The translations under genes were made by a program, and so were the position numbers. The notes beneath the pieces were generated by a model. It saw only the letters and a program-made list of their open reading frames with translations, was not told the DNA's origin and did no database searches. This document shows positions 1-11,300 of a stretch of DNA of 64,000 nt, one piece after another; position 1 is the first letter of the stretch; each line of letters begins with the position of its first letter. Source of the DNA: Trissonchulus latispiculum (taxonomy: Eukaryota > Nematoda > Enoplea > Enoplida > Ironidae). Location: the NCBI GenBank assembly GCA_030248195.1, contig JASAND010026230.1, positions 1 through 64,000 of the forward strand, read 5' to 3'.

Positions 1-215
1 ATTACGCTCTTCTCAATGAGCACATTTTCAGATCTGTCGGACGGAACTGACCACTGGTCACTACGAACTAGGTGGTCAAACTCCGTAAAACTTAGTTTTT
101 CGGGGTTTTAGTTGCGGATGTTTTTATATAGTAAATCGACAACGTTTTAATGGGCATTTTGCCGAAACCGATGGAAGTGACCAGTGGTCACTACGGCCTA
201 CTGACCACCGCAAAC
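1..215. repeat. GACCACTGGTC-type tandem repeat (partial)
   Basis: Units of roughly 130 bp carry the palindrome TGACCACTGGTCA followed by a segment reading TATAGTAAATCGAC and an ATGGGCAT...GCCGAA block. The same unit recurs three times at about 21060-21560, so this is a dispersed copy of the same repeat. Both places are followed by a similar GAGAATCTTTAAA...GGACAAGAAA stretch. No coding signal is seen. Confidence 0.6.
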
Positions 216-487
216 GCATCCAGCATTACCCGGAAAATTAAGTTATGCCGTCTAATTAAACTAGTTAAGTTCAACAGGAAAAATTTTGAAAATTTCGCTT
301 TCTGATTTTTCACTGCAAAATTGGTACCAAAGGGGGATCCACTTTTTTGATGGGGAATTTCGTTCATTGAGGCCTCCTCTTGCCAATTCTCCCTCGCCTC
401 GACATACGAGCTAATCTTAAGGCCAATGTTTAACAACATTGGAATATTGTCAGAGAATCTTTAAAGTGCTAAGAGGACAAGAAAGTA

Positions 488-671
488 AAATGCTCCTCCG
501 GAGCATGGAAAAGTAATATATATATATGGGTGGATAGGGTGAGGTTGCGAAATCAAGAGAGGACTAGTTTTGAAAATGCTTAATATGGGGCTAGGTTCTG
601 AAAGAAAGGAGGACTAGGTTGTGGGCGAACTAATATGGGCACAGCGTCGCCGAACAACCCATATTCGCGGG
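488..671 (+). repeat. Solo arm of a long-TIR element
   Basis: It begins with the palindrome ATGCTCCTCCGGAGCAT and ends at CATATTCGCGGG. The same ~172-bp sequence forms both inverted arms of the element at 25107-27100. Here only one arm is present, so it is a solo terminal repeat or a truncated copy. Confidence 0.65.
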
Positions 672-785
672 CTGTAAAAATTATACAATCATCTATATCC
701 GATAGATAGATAGATATAGATAGATGATATAATCTATATCCGCATATTCGTACTTCCATATTCGTATTATATAGTCAGACGTCCT

Positions 786-1046
786 CAGGCGCGTAGCCAG
801 GGGGGGGCAAGGGGGGCATGCCCCCCCCGAAATCGGAAGCGAAAGAAAAAATTTTAACACCAAACAGGAATTCTGATAAATATTTCCAAAAAAATTTCGC
901 TTGCGGCGCTATTTTTCCACGAAAATATATACCTCAAAAATACCAGCTTGCACTTGAAACCAGCCTCCACAGGTTCCGTTTCAGAACTAATTTCTGAAAA
1001 ATTTTGGCTTGCCCCCCTCCGAAATTTTTTTCTGGCTACGCTAGTT
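786..1046. mobile_element. hAT-like MITE, 261 bp, 8-bp TSD
   Basis: The ends share an inverted GCGTAGCCAG motif (left GCGCGTAGCCAGG, right CTGGCTACGC). The octamer GACGTCCT flanks the element at 778-785 and 1047-1054. An 8-bp duplication and GGCGTAGCCAGG-type ends are typical of non-autonomous hAT elements. There is no transposase inside. Confidence 0.7.
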
Positions 1047-1339
1047 GACGTCCTACAATGTAGTACAGACAACGCAAGGGATCATTAAATTCGCTGAAAT
1101 TTTGCACATTTATTGCGAACATATATACCGTTCTGTTTCTGGATAAAAATCTGTGTCTAGCTTTTTTACTGAGCTTCGGTAATAATTCCAAATGTAGCTT
1201 TTTGTGAATGCGAATTTTCTTGGCTTCTGCCGATGTTTTGACGTCGAAGTCAAAATTTAAGGCACGCAGCACCATTCAATATACCATTTTAAAAGCCCTT
1301 AAAATTAGCTTTCGAACGGTGTATAAACTATCTACCTAG

Positions 1340-1765
1340 GCAACTGGCATTTTTTTAGGGTTTTGAAAGTGGGGGGGGGGGGCTTCGCCCCCCCCCCCCC
1401 CTAGGGTGGGGGAAGGGGGGGGGGGGGGCTTCCGAAAAGTGGGGGGGGGGCGAACCAAAGGTGTAAAATACCAAAATTTTAGCGAAAAATTAGCATTTTT
1501 AAGGTAAAAACGCAAAAAAATCGCTGTTTTTAAGCTTAAAATGAGCTTATAAGTCCATAAATTAGCTAAAAATTGAGAAAATTTTTGAAAATTTGACCTC
1601 AAAAACCTAATTCTTTGACACTTTTGGGCGACCTCCAAAAAAGTGGGGGGGGGCTTGCCGAAAAGTGGGGGGGGAGATGAAAGTGGGGGGGCTCCGAAAA
1701 GTGGAGGGGGGAACCGAAAAGTGGGGGGGGCCCCCCCCCCCCCCCAAAAAAAAAGCCAGGGCAAA
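1340..1765. repeat. G-run element with GAAAAGTGGGGGG arrays
   Basis: About seven copies of GAAAAGTGGGGGG(n) and long C runs flank an AT-rich core. The outer ends, CTGGCATTTTTTTAGGG and its inverse CCCCAAAAAAAAAGCCAGGG, form an imperfect inverted repeat. The long open frames on both strands (for example 1336-1821) encode only low-complexity Pro/Gly and are not genes. Confidence 0.55.
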
Positions 1766-2111
1766 GTGAGCTGGGTGCAATGGGACAAAATATCAGCACC
1801 GTTGCTGTACCAAAAACGCATTCAGGGCCCTGAAATATAAATCGCCATTGTTCAAAACTGGCTGCACCGAATCCAATACTATTTTGCCAGGTTAGTACAT
1901 CCATTATTACCCTCAAACTGGCGGAGTTTGGGCGAATTCCATTTTTTGACCCATCGCGGCCCCTATGCACCCAAGTCTGAGTTACGCAGAAATCGACTGA
2001 TATACGTACATATGATATATATACATATATGTAATACTGATATATGTATATACTTGTCGTGTTCTGTGTTCGTTGCTGTTAATGTCAATATTTGTTGCAG
2101 TTTAACGGTTC

Positions 2112-2396
2112 ATGAGAGTTCGGATCAGTGATTTGAATTCTTTTTCAATGAATCCCCTTTTGGGGTTTCTCAGTTTGAGATTTACGTTGGTTCTAATTTC
2201 TGTGACGACCTTAGCGGGTAGTAGTAACGCGGGTTCTAGTAGCGGTGTCCCTGGCACATCCTGCTTTTGTAAATTGGTCTCAGAAACAGTCTCGGAATGC
2301 CCTTGTACAGTAGGATCGGTTGATGAGTTCAACAATATTCAACTGTTTTCCACGCTTGACAGCTTATTGAAAAGAGACTTTTTTCGATACTACAAG
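2112..2396 (+). CDS. ERO1: ERO1 exon 1 (signal peptide, CFC/CPC)
   Basis: Residues 1-95. A hydrophobic leader is followed by SCFCKL, ECPCTV and FFRYYK, the conserved ERO1 N-terminus. Donor AAG|GTACGT, phase 0. An AG at 2099-2100 after a T-rich run may be a 5'-UTR or trans-splice acceptor. Confidence 0.93.
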
Positions 2397-5300
2397 GTAC
2401 GTTTTGTAGTTAGCCATAGCTAAAATTCTGTTCTGTGATTCTGGTAATTATGTTAAAATATGCCTAAAAGTTTCTTCTAAATTGCTGTGTTTACATGCTA
2501 TGGTTAAATTATTTTAACCCAGGTTCCAAAGAAGTACGTATCTACGCATGGGCGCAACCAGGGTGGTTTGGGGGTTCCAACACCCCCCTTTTGTCCGACC
2601 CCTCCACGGAATTGGGATCTTTTACGCTTCCCCTCCCAGCCCTAAGTTTTTATTTTTGTGACCAATAACTTTGAAATTTGATGTGGGATACTGGAGGCTG
2701 ATGCTTTCAAAAATTTTAAAAAATGTAAAATTTTAGATTGGTAAGGGGGGACCAACACCGAGGGGAACCAAAAAATGTTTTGACAAAAATTTTGCTGAAA
2801 ACTTGCATACAGAGCAGTGGCGCACATCGGAAATTTTTCAGGGAGAGCGTACCTCAAAAAATTGGGGGCCTGGGTGGGGGCGAAGCCCCCAGAAGTTGAA
2901 TAATTTTTGAAAACAAGGTTTAAAATGCAAAAATAAGCGCAAATTAAGCAAAAATCTAATACATCTCGCGCCGTGGGCACGAAAATTTTTGAAAATATTA
3001 AAAAAGTTGTTATTGAAAGGTTTAAAACGCTGAAATAATTGTAAAATAAGCAATAGTGAAGTCAATTTTTCGGCGCGAAAATTTTTCAAGTTTTATGTCC
3101 TCGCTACGCGCGGACGGCAAACTTTTTCCTTACGGCAGGGGCAGCAAACTTACGTGTGGTTTCGGGGTGGGGGGCGGGGCAGCCGCCCCGTCCGCCCCCC
3201 CCCCTAAGTGCGCCCCTGATACAGGGGTCTTCTGGGGTGCTGAGCACGAATCTGAAATCCGTTTTTCGATTCAGCTTTTCGTTAGCTCAGTATATATAAG
3301 CTAAAGTTGTAAGCTTAACATGTAAGCTTATATATATATATATATATACTGAGCTAACGAAAAGCTGAATCGAAAAACGGATTTCGGATTCGTGCTCAGC
3401 GCCACAGAAAACCCCTGTATGCAAGTTTTCAGCAAAATTTTTGTCATGGCTCCCCTTGACCCCCCCCCAACCAAACTAAAATTATAAATTTTTTAAAATT
3501 TTTGAAGTCGCCAGCCTCCAGTATGCACCCACACCAAATTTCAAAGTTATTGGCCAAAAATATCAAAAGTTAGGGCTGGGGGGAAAGCGCAAAAGATCCC
3601 GGATTTGTTTGGGGAAGAAGGCAAAAATTGAGACTTGTTTTAGTGCTTTACAACAAAAATTGTTTCAGTGCACAGGGTATTTTTCAAAATTTCACCTGTG
3701 GTTTTTACTGTGTTTTTCAAGAAAATGTGTGCTTTTTTAAAAAATTCCGTGTTTTTACTGAAATTCACTTTTCGCAGTATTAACACGTCTTTAACTGTTT
3801 TTACAGCATTTATAACTATAACTAGCAGTTTTCGCTGATTATACAGTCTCTAATGGCAATGAAGACTTTGCTATGCTATGCTCAACTGTGTTAAGACGGC
3901 AAAAACAAGTGAAATATATGTAGGTGATAGACGATCTTTGCGCCGGGCGCCTGCGCAAAATTTTTCGGAAAAAACTTAAAATTGTGCTAAACATCACTAA
4001 AAATTGGCTTCTTCAGGTGAAATTTGTGTGCTTTTTAGTGTGCTTTTTAAAAATTTTGTGTGTTTTTTAAAAAAGTGTGCGAAAACGCAATAAAAACACA
4101 AAAATACAGTGTCAGTGCATCAAACTTTTCTTGTCTGCGGCTCCATTATATCTCAATTTTTAAACCTTTCGTCGCCTGCGGCTCTGTTGCAGCTTAGACT
4201 TTTTAATTTTTCTCGCATGCGCGACCATTTTATTTCGATATTTAAAAATTGCGCACTTTTCTAGCTCAAGTTTTTATTCTTTGCGCTTGCGGAACTTCTT
4301 ATTCAAATCTTTTCAAGGATTCCATCACAAATTTCGAGAAAATGACAAAAAATTCGCAACTTTTATTAAATTCTTTGTAAAGGTTTTCGGTTATATACGG
4401 ATTTTTTCATGTAAAGGTTTTCGGTTACGAATTTTTTCATAATTTCAACAATTTCTGAACTGCTGGGGTTTCCGCCCCCAGACCCCACGAGTGGGTTGTA
4501 TACGAAATATATATTTGCAAATTTCGTCACTTCTGCTGCAGCAACACTATTGAAAATTGGGGTCTTTCCCATTATCCCCCCATAGCTTCGTAGAAATACT
4601 GAAGATGCACACCTTGGCGGATTGAGTTGAAATTTGTAGGGGTAGGTTTTCGGACCTGCTGATTTCAAAAATGCAAAAATTTTAAAATTTTACAAAAATT
4701 TTAAAAATTTTAAAATTTCAGTTTGGTAAGGGGGGACCAAGAGGAACCGAAAAATTTTTTGTCTTCGATTTTGCTGAAAAGATGTATATAGGGGTTTTCG
4801 GGGTCGTAGAACACGAATCTGAAATCCGTTTTTCAATCCAGCTTTTCGTTAGCTCAGGCTAAGCTTACATCTTAAGCTTAGAACTTTAGCTTATATTATA
4901 TATATTTATTATATATATATATAAATCTTTTCAGCAAAATCGAAGACAAAAATTTTTTCGGTCCCCCCTTACCAAACTGAAATTTTAAAATTTTTAAAAT
5001 TTTTTAAAAATTTTAAAATTTTTGCATTTTTGAAATCAGCAGGTCCGAAAACTTTTTCATTTCCATTTCAACTCAATCCGTCAAAGTGTGCATCTTCAGT
5101 ACTTCTACGAAGCTATGGGGGGATAATGGGAAAGACCCGAAAATTGTTGCCGCCACACACTCTAGCGTAAGCGCGTTTGGCAGAAGCAAAATTTTTTTCG
5201 CCTCGACCCCACCTTTCCAAAATCCTGGGTGCGCCCCTGTATATACGTACGTAGGTATGCTTTAAAATTTCTTTGAGGTAAGCTTATTTCATGTCACTAT

Positions 5301-8300
5301 GTCTCTGTAATCTGCATATTGTTGTATTTTTACACAATAGTGAAATAATATATCTATATATATATATCTATATATACCTATATACGTATATACGTCTTTT
5401 AGGTAAATATGCACAGGCCTTGTCCTTTTTGGGAAGATAATGAACAGTGTTCGGCAGGGCGGGAGTGTGGCATTGAAGAATGTGATGAGAAAGTTCCATT
5501 TGGCTTAAAATCCGGCATTCCGAATTCCTCCCAAGTGAGCGAACATCCTATGAATATATTATTGAGATTCCTACTGCTCGCTAGGTTAGCTCATGGTTTG
5601 TAGACGCATTAATGTTATATCACAGGACTTCAGTCCACCATCAAAACAGTCCAGCCTGGCTAGCTGAATACGTATCAAAATTCTATAAACCTACTACTAA
5701 GGGCGCATTTAGGGGGGGCTGGGCTTATTCCAGGGATTTTTTCTTGGGGGGCCCTCGGGGGGCGAGTCATTCTTGGGGGGGCGACAATTTTTCAAAATTT
5801 TTCTAAAAACATGCTAAAAATAGCTCTGTTTTTATAGTGATCCCCAAAAAAGTTCATTTTTAGTGCAAAAATGGCGCTTAAATAGGCAAAAATCGACTAA
5901 AAATCTACGGCGAAGCCGGAAAATTTTTGAAAATTGAGCCTTCTGAGCGATTTTTTCAGGGCAAAAGTTGGTACCAAAAGGGGCACCCACTTTTTGGGGG
6001 GGGAATGATTTTTTGGGGGGAAGGTTGTTTATGGGCCCCCCCCACTAGAATAAGCCCAGGGGGGTAAGGTCCGTATGGGGTGACCCCCCGAAATCAGACG
6101 CAATGGAACATTTTTATTGTCTTATCAACAATTTTTCAGCTTCTAGGGGGCGTCCCCTCAAATTTTTCTGAGATCCGCCCCCGCGAGAAAATTTTCTATG
6201 AGCACCACTGCCTACCACTGAGGATGTACCAGGACCGGACCCTGAAAATTTGGTTCCAAATAGAAAATTTTGTTATAATTTCAGGCGTAGACTTAATTAC
6301 TATTGTGGTTTTCTACTGAGTCGATGAGGAAACTAAAGTTTTGTAACAATATAACCTACACTCTTAGAAATATTCCAGTAAAGAAAATACAGGAATCACT
6401 TTTGTAGATGATAACAAAAGCTTTTATAGAAAATACAGGTTATAGTCAAGGGGGGAAGACAAGGTGATTTTCGAAATATGGTTATTACTCGCTAATACCA
6501 CCAGTAAAATCAGTATTCGGTTGTAGTTCAAGTGGGCTAGTCTCAATATAGACAATGAAATAGACCAATTGTGCATGAAAGGGGTTTGTGGATGTGCTCT
6601 ATAACGTGGGCTAGTCGGATTTTCGCTAGGTCACAGTTCACACGGTTGAGATATAGTGACCACCTTTTCCCCCACACTTTTTCCACCAGACGGGGGAAAA
6701 CAACGGTGTGCTTTTCCCCCGCGGGTTCGATTCTTGATTTAACCAAAAATTACAACTAATTGTTTACTTATTTGAACTATTATACCCCTCAATAGACCTT
6801 CCGCTTCTGAAAAAACGCCATGACCTTCCCTGTGGAGCGAGGTGGTAGCGGTAGCAGTTAGTCGATAGCGAAGAGCGTCGTAATTGGAGTCGAGTCGAGG
6901 CCTCGAATATTAGCAAGCCAGCCACGGGGCCACGCATTACATCAAGTTCACCTCCCCTTGGCCGGTTTACAGGACAACTGTCATAAGGATGCGTGGGCCT
7001 GCCCTGAGTGGCCCTCGGGGCCGATCGGATAATCTGATCTGATTAATCGGGTTAATCTGATATGTCGTCGTAGCAATAGATCAGGGACCTCATTGTGGTG
7101 ATTGAGCTGGTAACCCTCATCGGGATTGACAGGAAAACTGTCCCTAACAGGTTGCCAATGGTAGGACCTCAGGTAAAGCCAGCCCCAGCTAATCCGAAGG
7201 ACGGAAGAGGTACCGGGGCCTGCGTGACACCTGAGCATCTCCATCTTTTGGTAGAATTTTACGTGGAATGCCAACCCCACAACCCTCGCCACTTTCTCAA
7301 CCGGGGCTTGGGACCCGTCTACGGCGGGTTTAACAGTGTTTTTGTCAAGAGTGTGAGTGTTAGTTGGATTTTAGTTGCAGGATAAGAAGTCTTCATCCTG
7401 GACAGCGCGTCATCTGTCAAAGGAGGAAGTTCCTTGCGAGGACGCGGATGACGGCGGCCCCAGTTCCAATCGACTGGATCCTTTGGACGAGTCGATTAGC
7501 GCTGCTACGCATGCAAAGATTGAGCTGTGGGAAGACTTTGACGATGAACAAGAACGATTTTGCGATGTTGACGGTACGTATATACGTATATATTCGTATT
7601 CTATTGGACTACTGCACTCACGTACACAAACACATGTATTAGAAGCAAACTAATTCAGTTGGCGTTAGCTTTACGTCTCAAAGCTTAAACCATTTGGCTC
7701 CGAGTCCAAATTTTGGGACCCGTTCAGACCCGGGTCCGGATACCCGGATCTAAAAGCGGACCCATTTTTCAAATCTTCACTGCATTCTTAAACTTTACTA
7801 CTATAATCGTCCACTTGTGAATAAAACTTGTGACAAGCTTTAGGTAAATTTGATTTTTACGCTTTGCTACAGGTTTTATATAATTCAAGTGCTAGGTCTT
7901 GAAAATGACAAAATTGGGATCTCGTTTGGATACCGTTAGCAGCTTTTTTCATGAGTCCAGAGAGAGTGTGACTTAGCATAGGTCACGATTGCTCTAGAGG
8001 AAAGATGGTGAACAAATTCTTGGTAGCTTGTATCGGAAAGCTGTGTCGTTGTTTATTAGACCAGATTGCATTTGCATTGCATTAGATTGCATTTTTATAC
8101 TAGTTTATCAGTTTGAGTTATTAGATTTCTACTTCCAATTCTAGCTACGTATTTTGTTTCTGGCCCTTCAGAGCAGCCTAGATCACCTAGGCAAATATAC
8201 GTACATTGTATCTCGATGCCAAACACATTGGTTCTATCGATCTACCATTCGAATTTGTAAACCAAGACAACTAGATAAACAATAATTATAATGTTTTAAC

Positions 8301-11300
8301 ATCCGTAAATGTGCCAAAATCCAGATTTCTTCAGTATTTTGGACCCGGATTCGGGCCCGCGGGTACCCGGACCCGGAGCCAACTCTGTCCGCGCATCCTC
8401 AGTAGGCAGTTAGGCTTAGGTTTGCAATAGTTACATCCAAGAAGCTTAGTTTCTGTATTTTATAAGGAGGCTTGATATAAATTTGGGCTTTACTACAACT
8501 ACTTTACTACTTCTACTCGTCAAACCTACAACTGCTTTAGCCTATACTAAGCTAATAACAACAACAATAGTTTATTGGTTCAACCAGTTTATCTGCACAT
8601 CAAAACAGCTAATATGACCACCACAAATTATGATAATCACGACGACAGTGATAACCATAGATAATTACTAATCAAAGGAGCAGTCGACCAGTTAGTAATA
8701 GATTTGTGCTTTTTGCCTTTTGTTCAGGTGTTCAGCATGCCTTCCTCGTCAAGCCTAACCTCACTCCAACACTAACCTGAATCTGCTTAAATTTTAGTAT
8801 AGGCTAAAGTTGTATGCTGGTAGAGTATAAGATGTAAACATTCAAATTAACTCAAATTTTTGCTTCGCGTGCTAGAGTTTTGGTTCCGTTTAGGACGTTT
8901 TGACATTCCATAATGTAATCGGAATCTTGGTTCATTTCATCTCATTCTTTTAGATGAACATTCCAAGGACATGCATTACGTGGATTTGGCTCTCAATCCA
9001 GAGCGCTACACTGGTTACAAAGGAAGCAGTGCTGCCCGTGTTTGGCGATGTATTTATCAGGAGAATTGCTTTAAGTTAGTTGACATTATTGAGTCACAGT
9101 ATCATTTCGCACGTACATAATAAAATCTTGTTTACTACGTCTTTAAAACCGCGAATAGTAGGCCAATGTGAGCTCCAAATCACTGACGTTTTGGTAGGAC
9201 AAAATTTGTGGAAGGATGGAAAACAGTCAGACAGTCGTCGTAGCGCAGTTAGAGTTCTCCCGTTGACACCATCCTGCTTAGGTCTAAAAGCCTTACAGTA
9301 GTGACATCAGAGTGATTTGTCTTTTTGGATGCGAATTCCTTAATCCTCTGTGTTAATGTATGGGTGTTGTTTTGCGGTGCCTTGTTGCGTAGAAAATAGA
9401 GGCTTACATTTTCGTAGAACGTGGATTCCAATCCTACTCTATTCCTACTGGAGACATAAATTTTTAACCCTTACTATCATCTGGCTTTTCCCTAATGGGG
9501 TGCGGGCCCCCCATTTGAGGTATTTAACCAACCTCTCCCCCATAACCCCAAAAATTGCATTTTACCATTTTTACTCTGAATTTTCAAAACATTTCCGGCT
9601 TCGCCGGGTTTTTGACTAAATTTTTCGCTATTTTAGCTTAAAAACACCTAAAATTGGTAATTTTTGCGATTGTTAGCAGTTTGTACACAAAAAATAAATC
9701 CACAAAATTACGGAAAAATGTTCTAAAATATGCCCCCCATTTTGGACGAGTCCCCCTCATGAAGCCCCCCTCCATAAAAAATTGCCAAGGGATAAGCCAG
9801 ATCATTCGTGACTTTGAATTAAGAAGCCATCTTTATATCAAAATGAAGCTTAACATCTTCTCCTTTTAGTGAATACAACGTAACTAATTTTAGTTTTATT
9901 TTTATTATTATTATTATTTTACTGCATTTTCGAACGAATTTAATTTTCAGATTTTTTTGCTGGCTAATCTTAATGTTTTCGTAAGGCATCGGTTACGCGT
10001 CGTTCGTTACTTTTATCAGATAGCTGGGGACTCTTTTTAGTTATCGCTGTAAAAACATTTGGTCATGATGTTGCAAAATCTACGCCTTGTATGATAGCTG
10101 CGTACGGGATAGCAGTTGGAAGATTATCGTGCCTCGGATAATCGGCCTCGACGAGACCTTCAAATCAACACCCTTAATAGTTTAATTTTACTGCTTGCGC
10201 AGCACAGGAAATCGTGGATTATTTGATTTCTGCAAAAATGACAAGTTTTCAACGCCAGCATAAGAAAATTGTCTATATCTCACCATAGTGAAAGACTAGA
10301 AAGTTGCTTCAAAAATCAGAATGTAGAGCAGAACGAGGTTCTTTTGAATGAGTATAGTCATAACTATGCAGATGCTGCTCAACTGTCGAAAATCAGCTAA
10401 AACTGCATGAAAACTGAACGGAAGTGTCGAATTTTTACATAGAAGCAAGATTGCGCGAAAGTGTTAGACCCCAAATGAACTTATTTTGGAAAGTTTCAGC
10501 TAATTTCATCTTGATTTGAGTATATATGTACCCAAAAAGAATCATCACCTTAACAAATTTGTATTGACATATAACAATTTTAGTGTATTTAATGTTTTCA
10601 GGCCTAATCCAAAGTTCGATAAACACTTCTTGTTAAATCCAAAAATAACGGGTAAGACAGTTGGTTTGTATAATATATTCTGCTGCACTACACTGTACAA
10701 GCTTGATAACCGCTTCTGATTTTTCATGAAAGGCTGCATCTGCTTTGACGACATCTAGCCTTTCCCCCTTCTGTATGGCTCTGTGCTCATTACCGTTAAT
10801 TTGCGTGAGTAACTAGTGTGGGGAGGGTGGTGGACGCACTGAATTAGGCTGTTTTCTGAGAATTCTACGTTGTATTTTCAAGTTTTGCGTCACATACTTT
10901 TATGTGGACGCCGTTTTCTCCCATTCACCGTTGACTACTCTGTAACCCAGCTGGCTCTTACTGTTTGTCATCAGCGTATATACTACGCAAATATCCACGG
11001 CCGTTTTGAAAAAGCTTTGGTTCGCATGGAGTTTCGAAAAAATATTTTTCTAAATCTTACCTAGTGTTTCTCTGTAGTGAAATCAACCAATTTATGAAAA
11101 TGTTGCAATTTATCCTAAATAGCGCAATTTTTCTACCATGCACTGTAAAAGTTGATTTTTCTCCTGAAAAATAGGCAGATTTTCTTCCAAAATGGCAAAA
11201 CAATTAAAATCCCCGGCAGCGCCGGGAAATTTTTCAGAATTTTTCCGTCTTAGCGAATTTTCTAGGACAAAATTTGGTGCCAAAAGGGGCAGCTGCCATT

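Larger units (their letters stand above)
2547..5239. mobile_element. hAT-like composite element, 2.7 kb, in ERO1 intron 1
   Basis: The left end CATGGGCGCAACCAGG and right end CCTGGGTGCGCCCCTG are inverted copies. They are flanked by TATCTACG (2539-2546) and TATATACG (5240-5247), an 8-bp duplication with one change. It contains two foldback blocks (2606-3601 and 4551-5147) and a smaller hAT-like insert. No transposase is readable. Confidence 0.6.

Noticed and set aside
1336..1821. Long open frames over the G/C-run element
   Set aside because: Pro/Gly homopolymer output of G and C runs, open on both strands, no start context or splice link.
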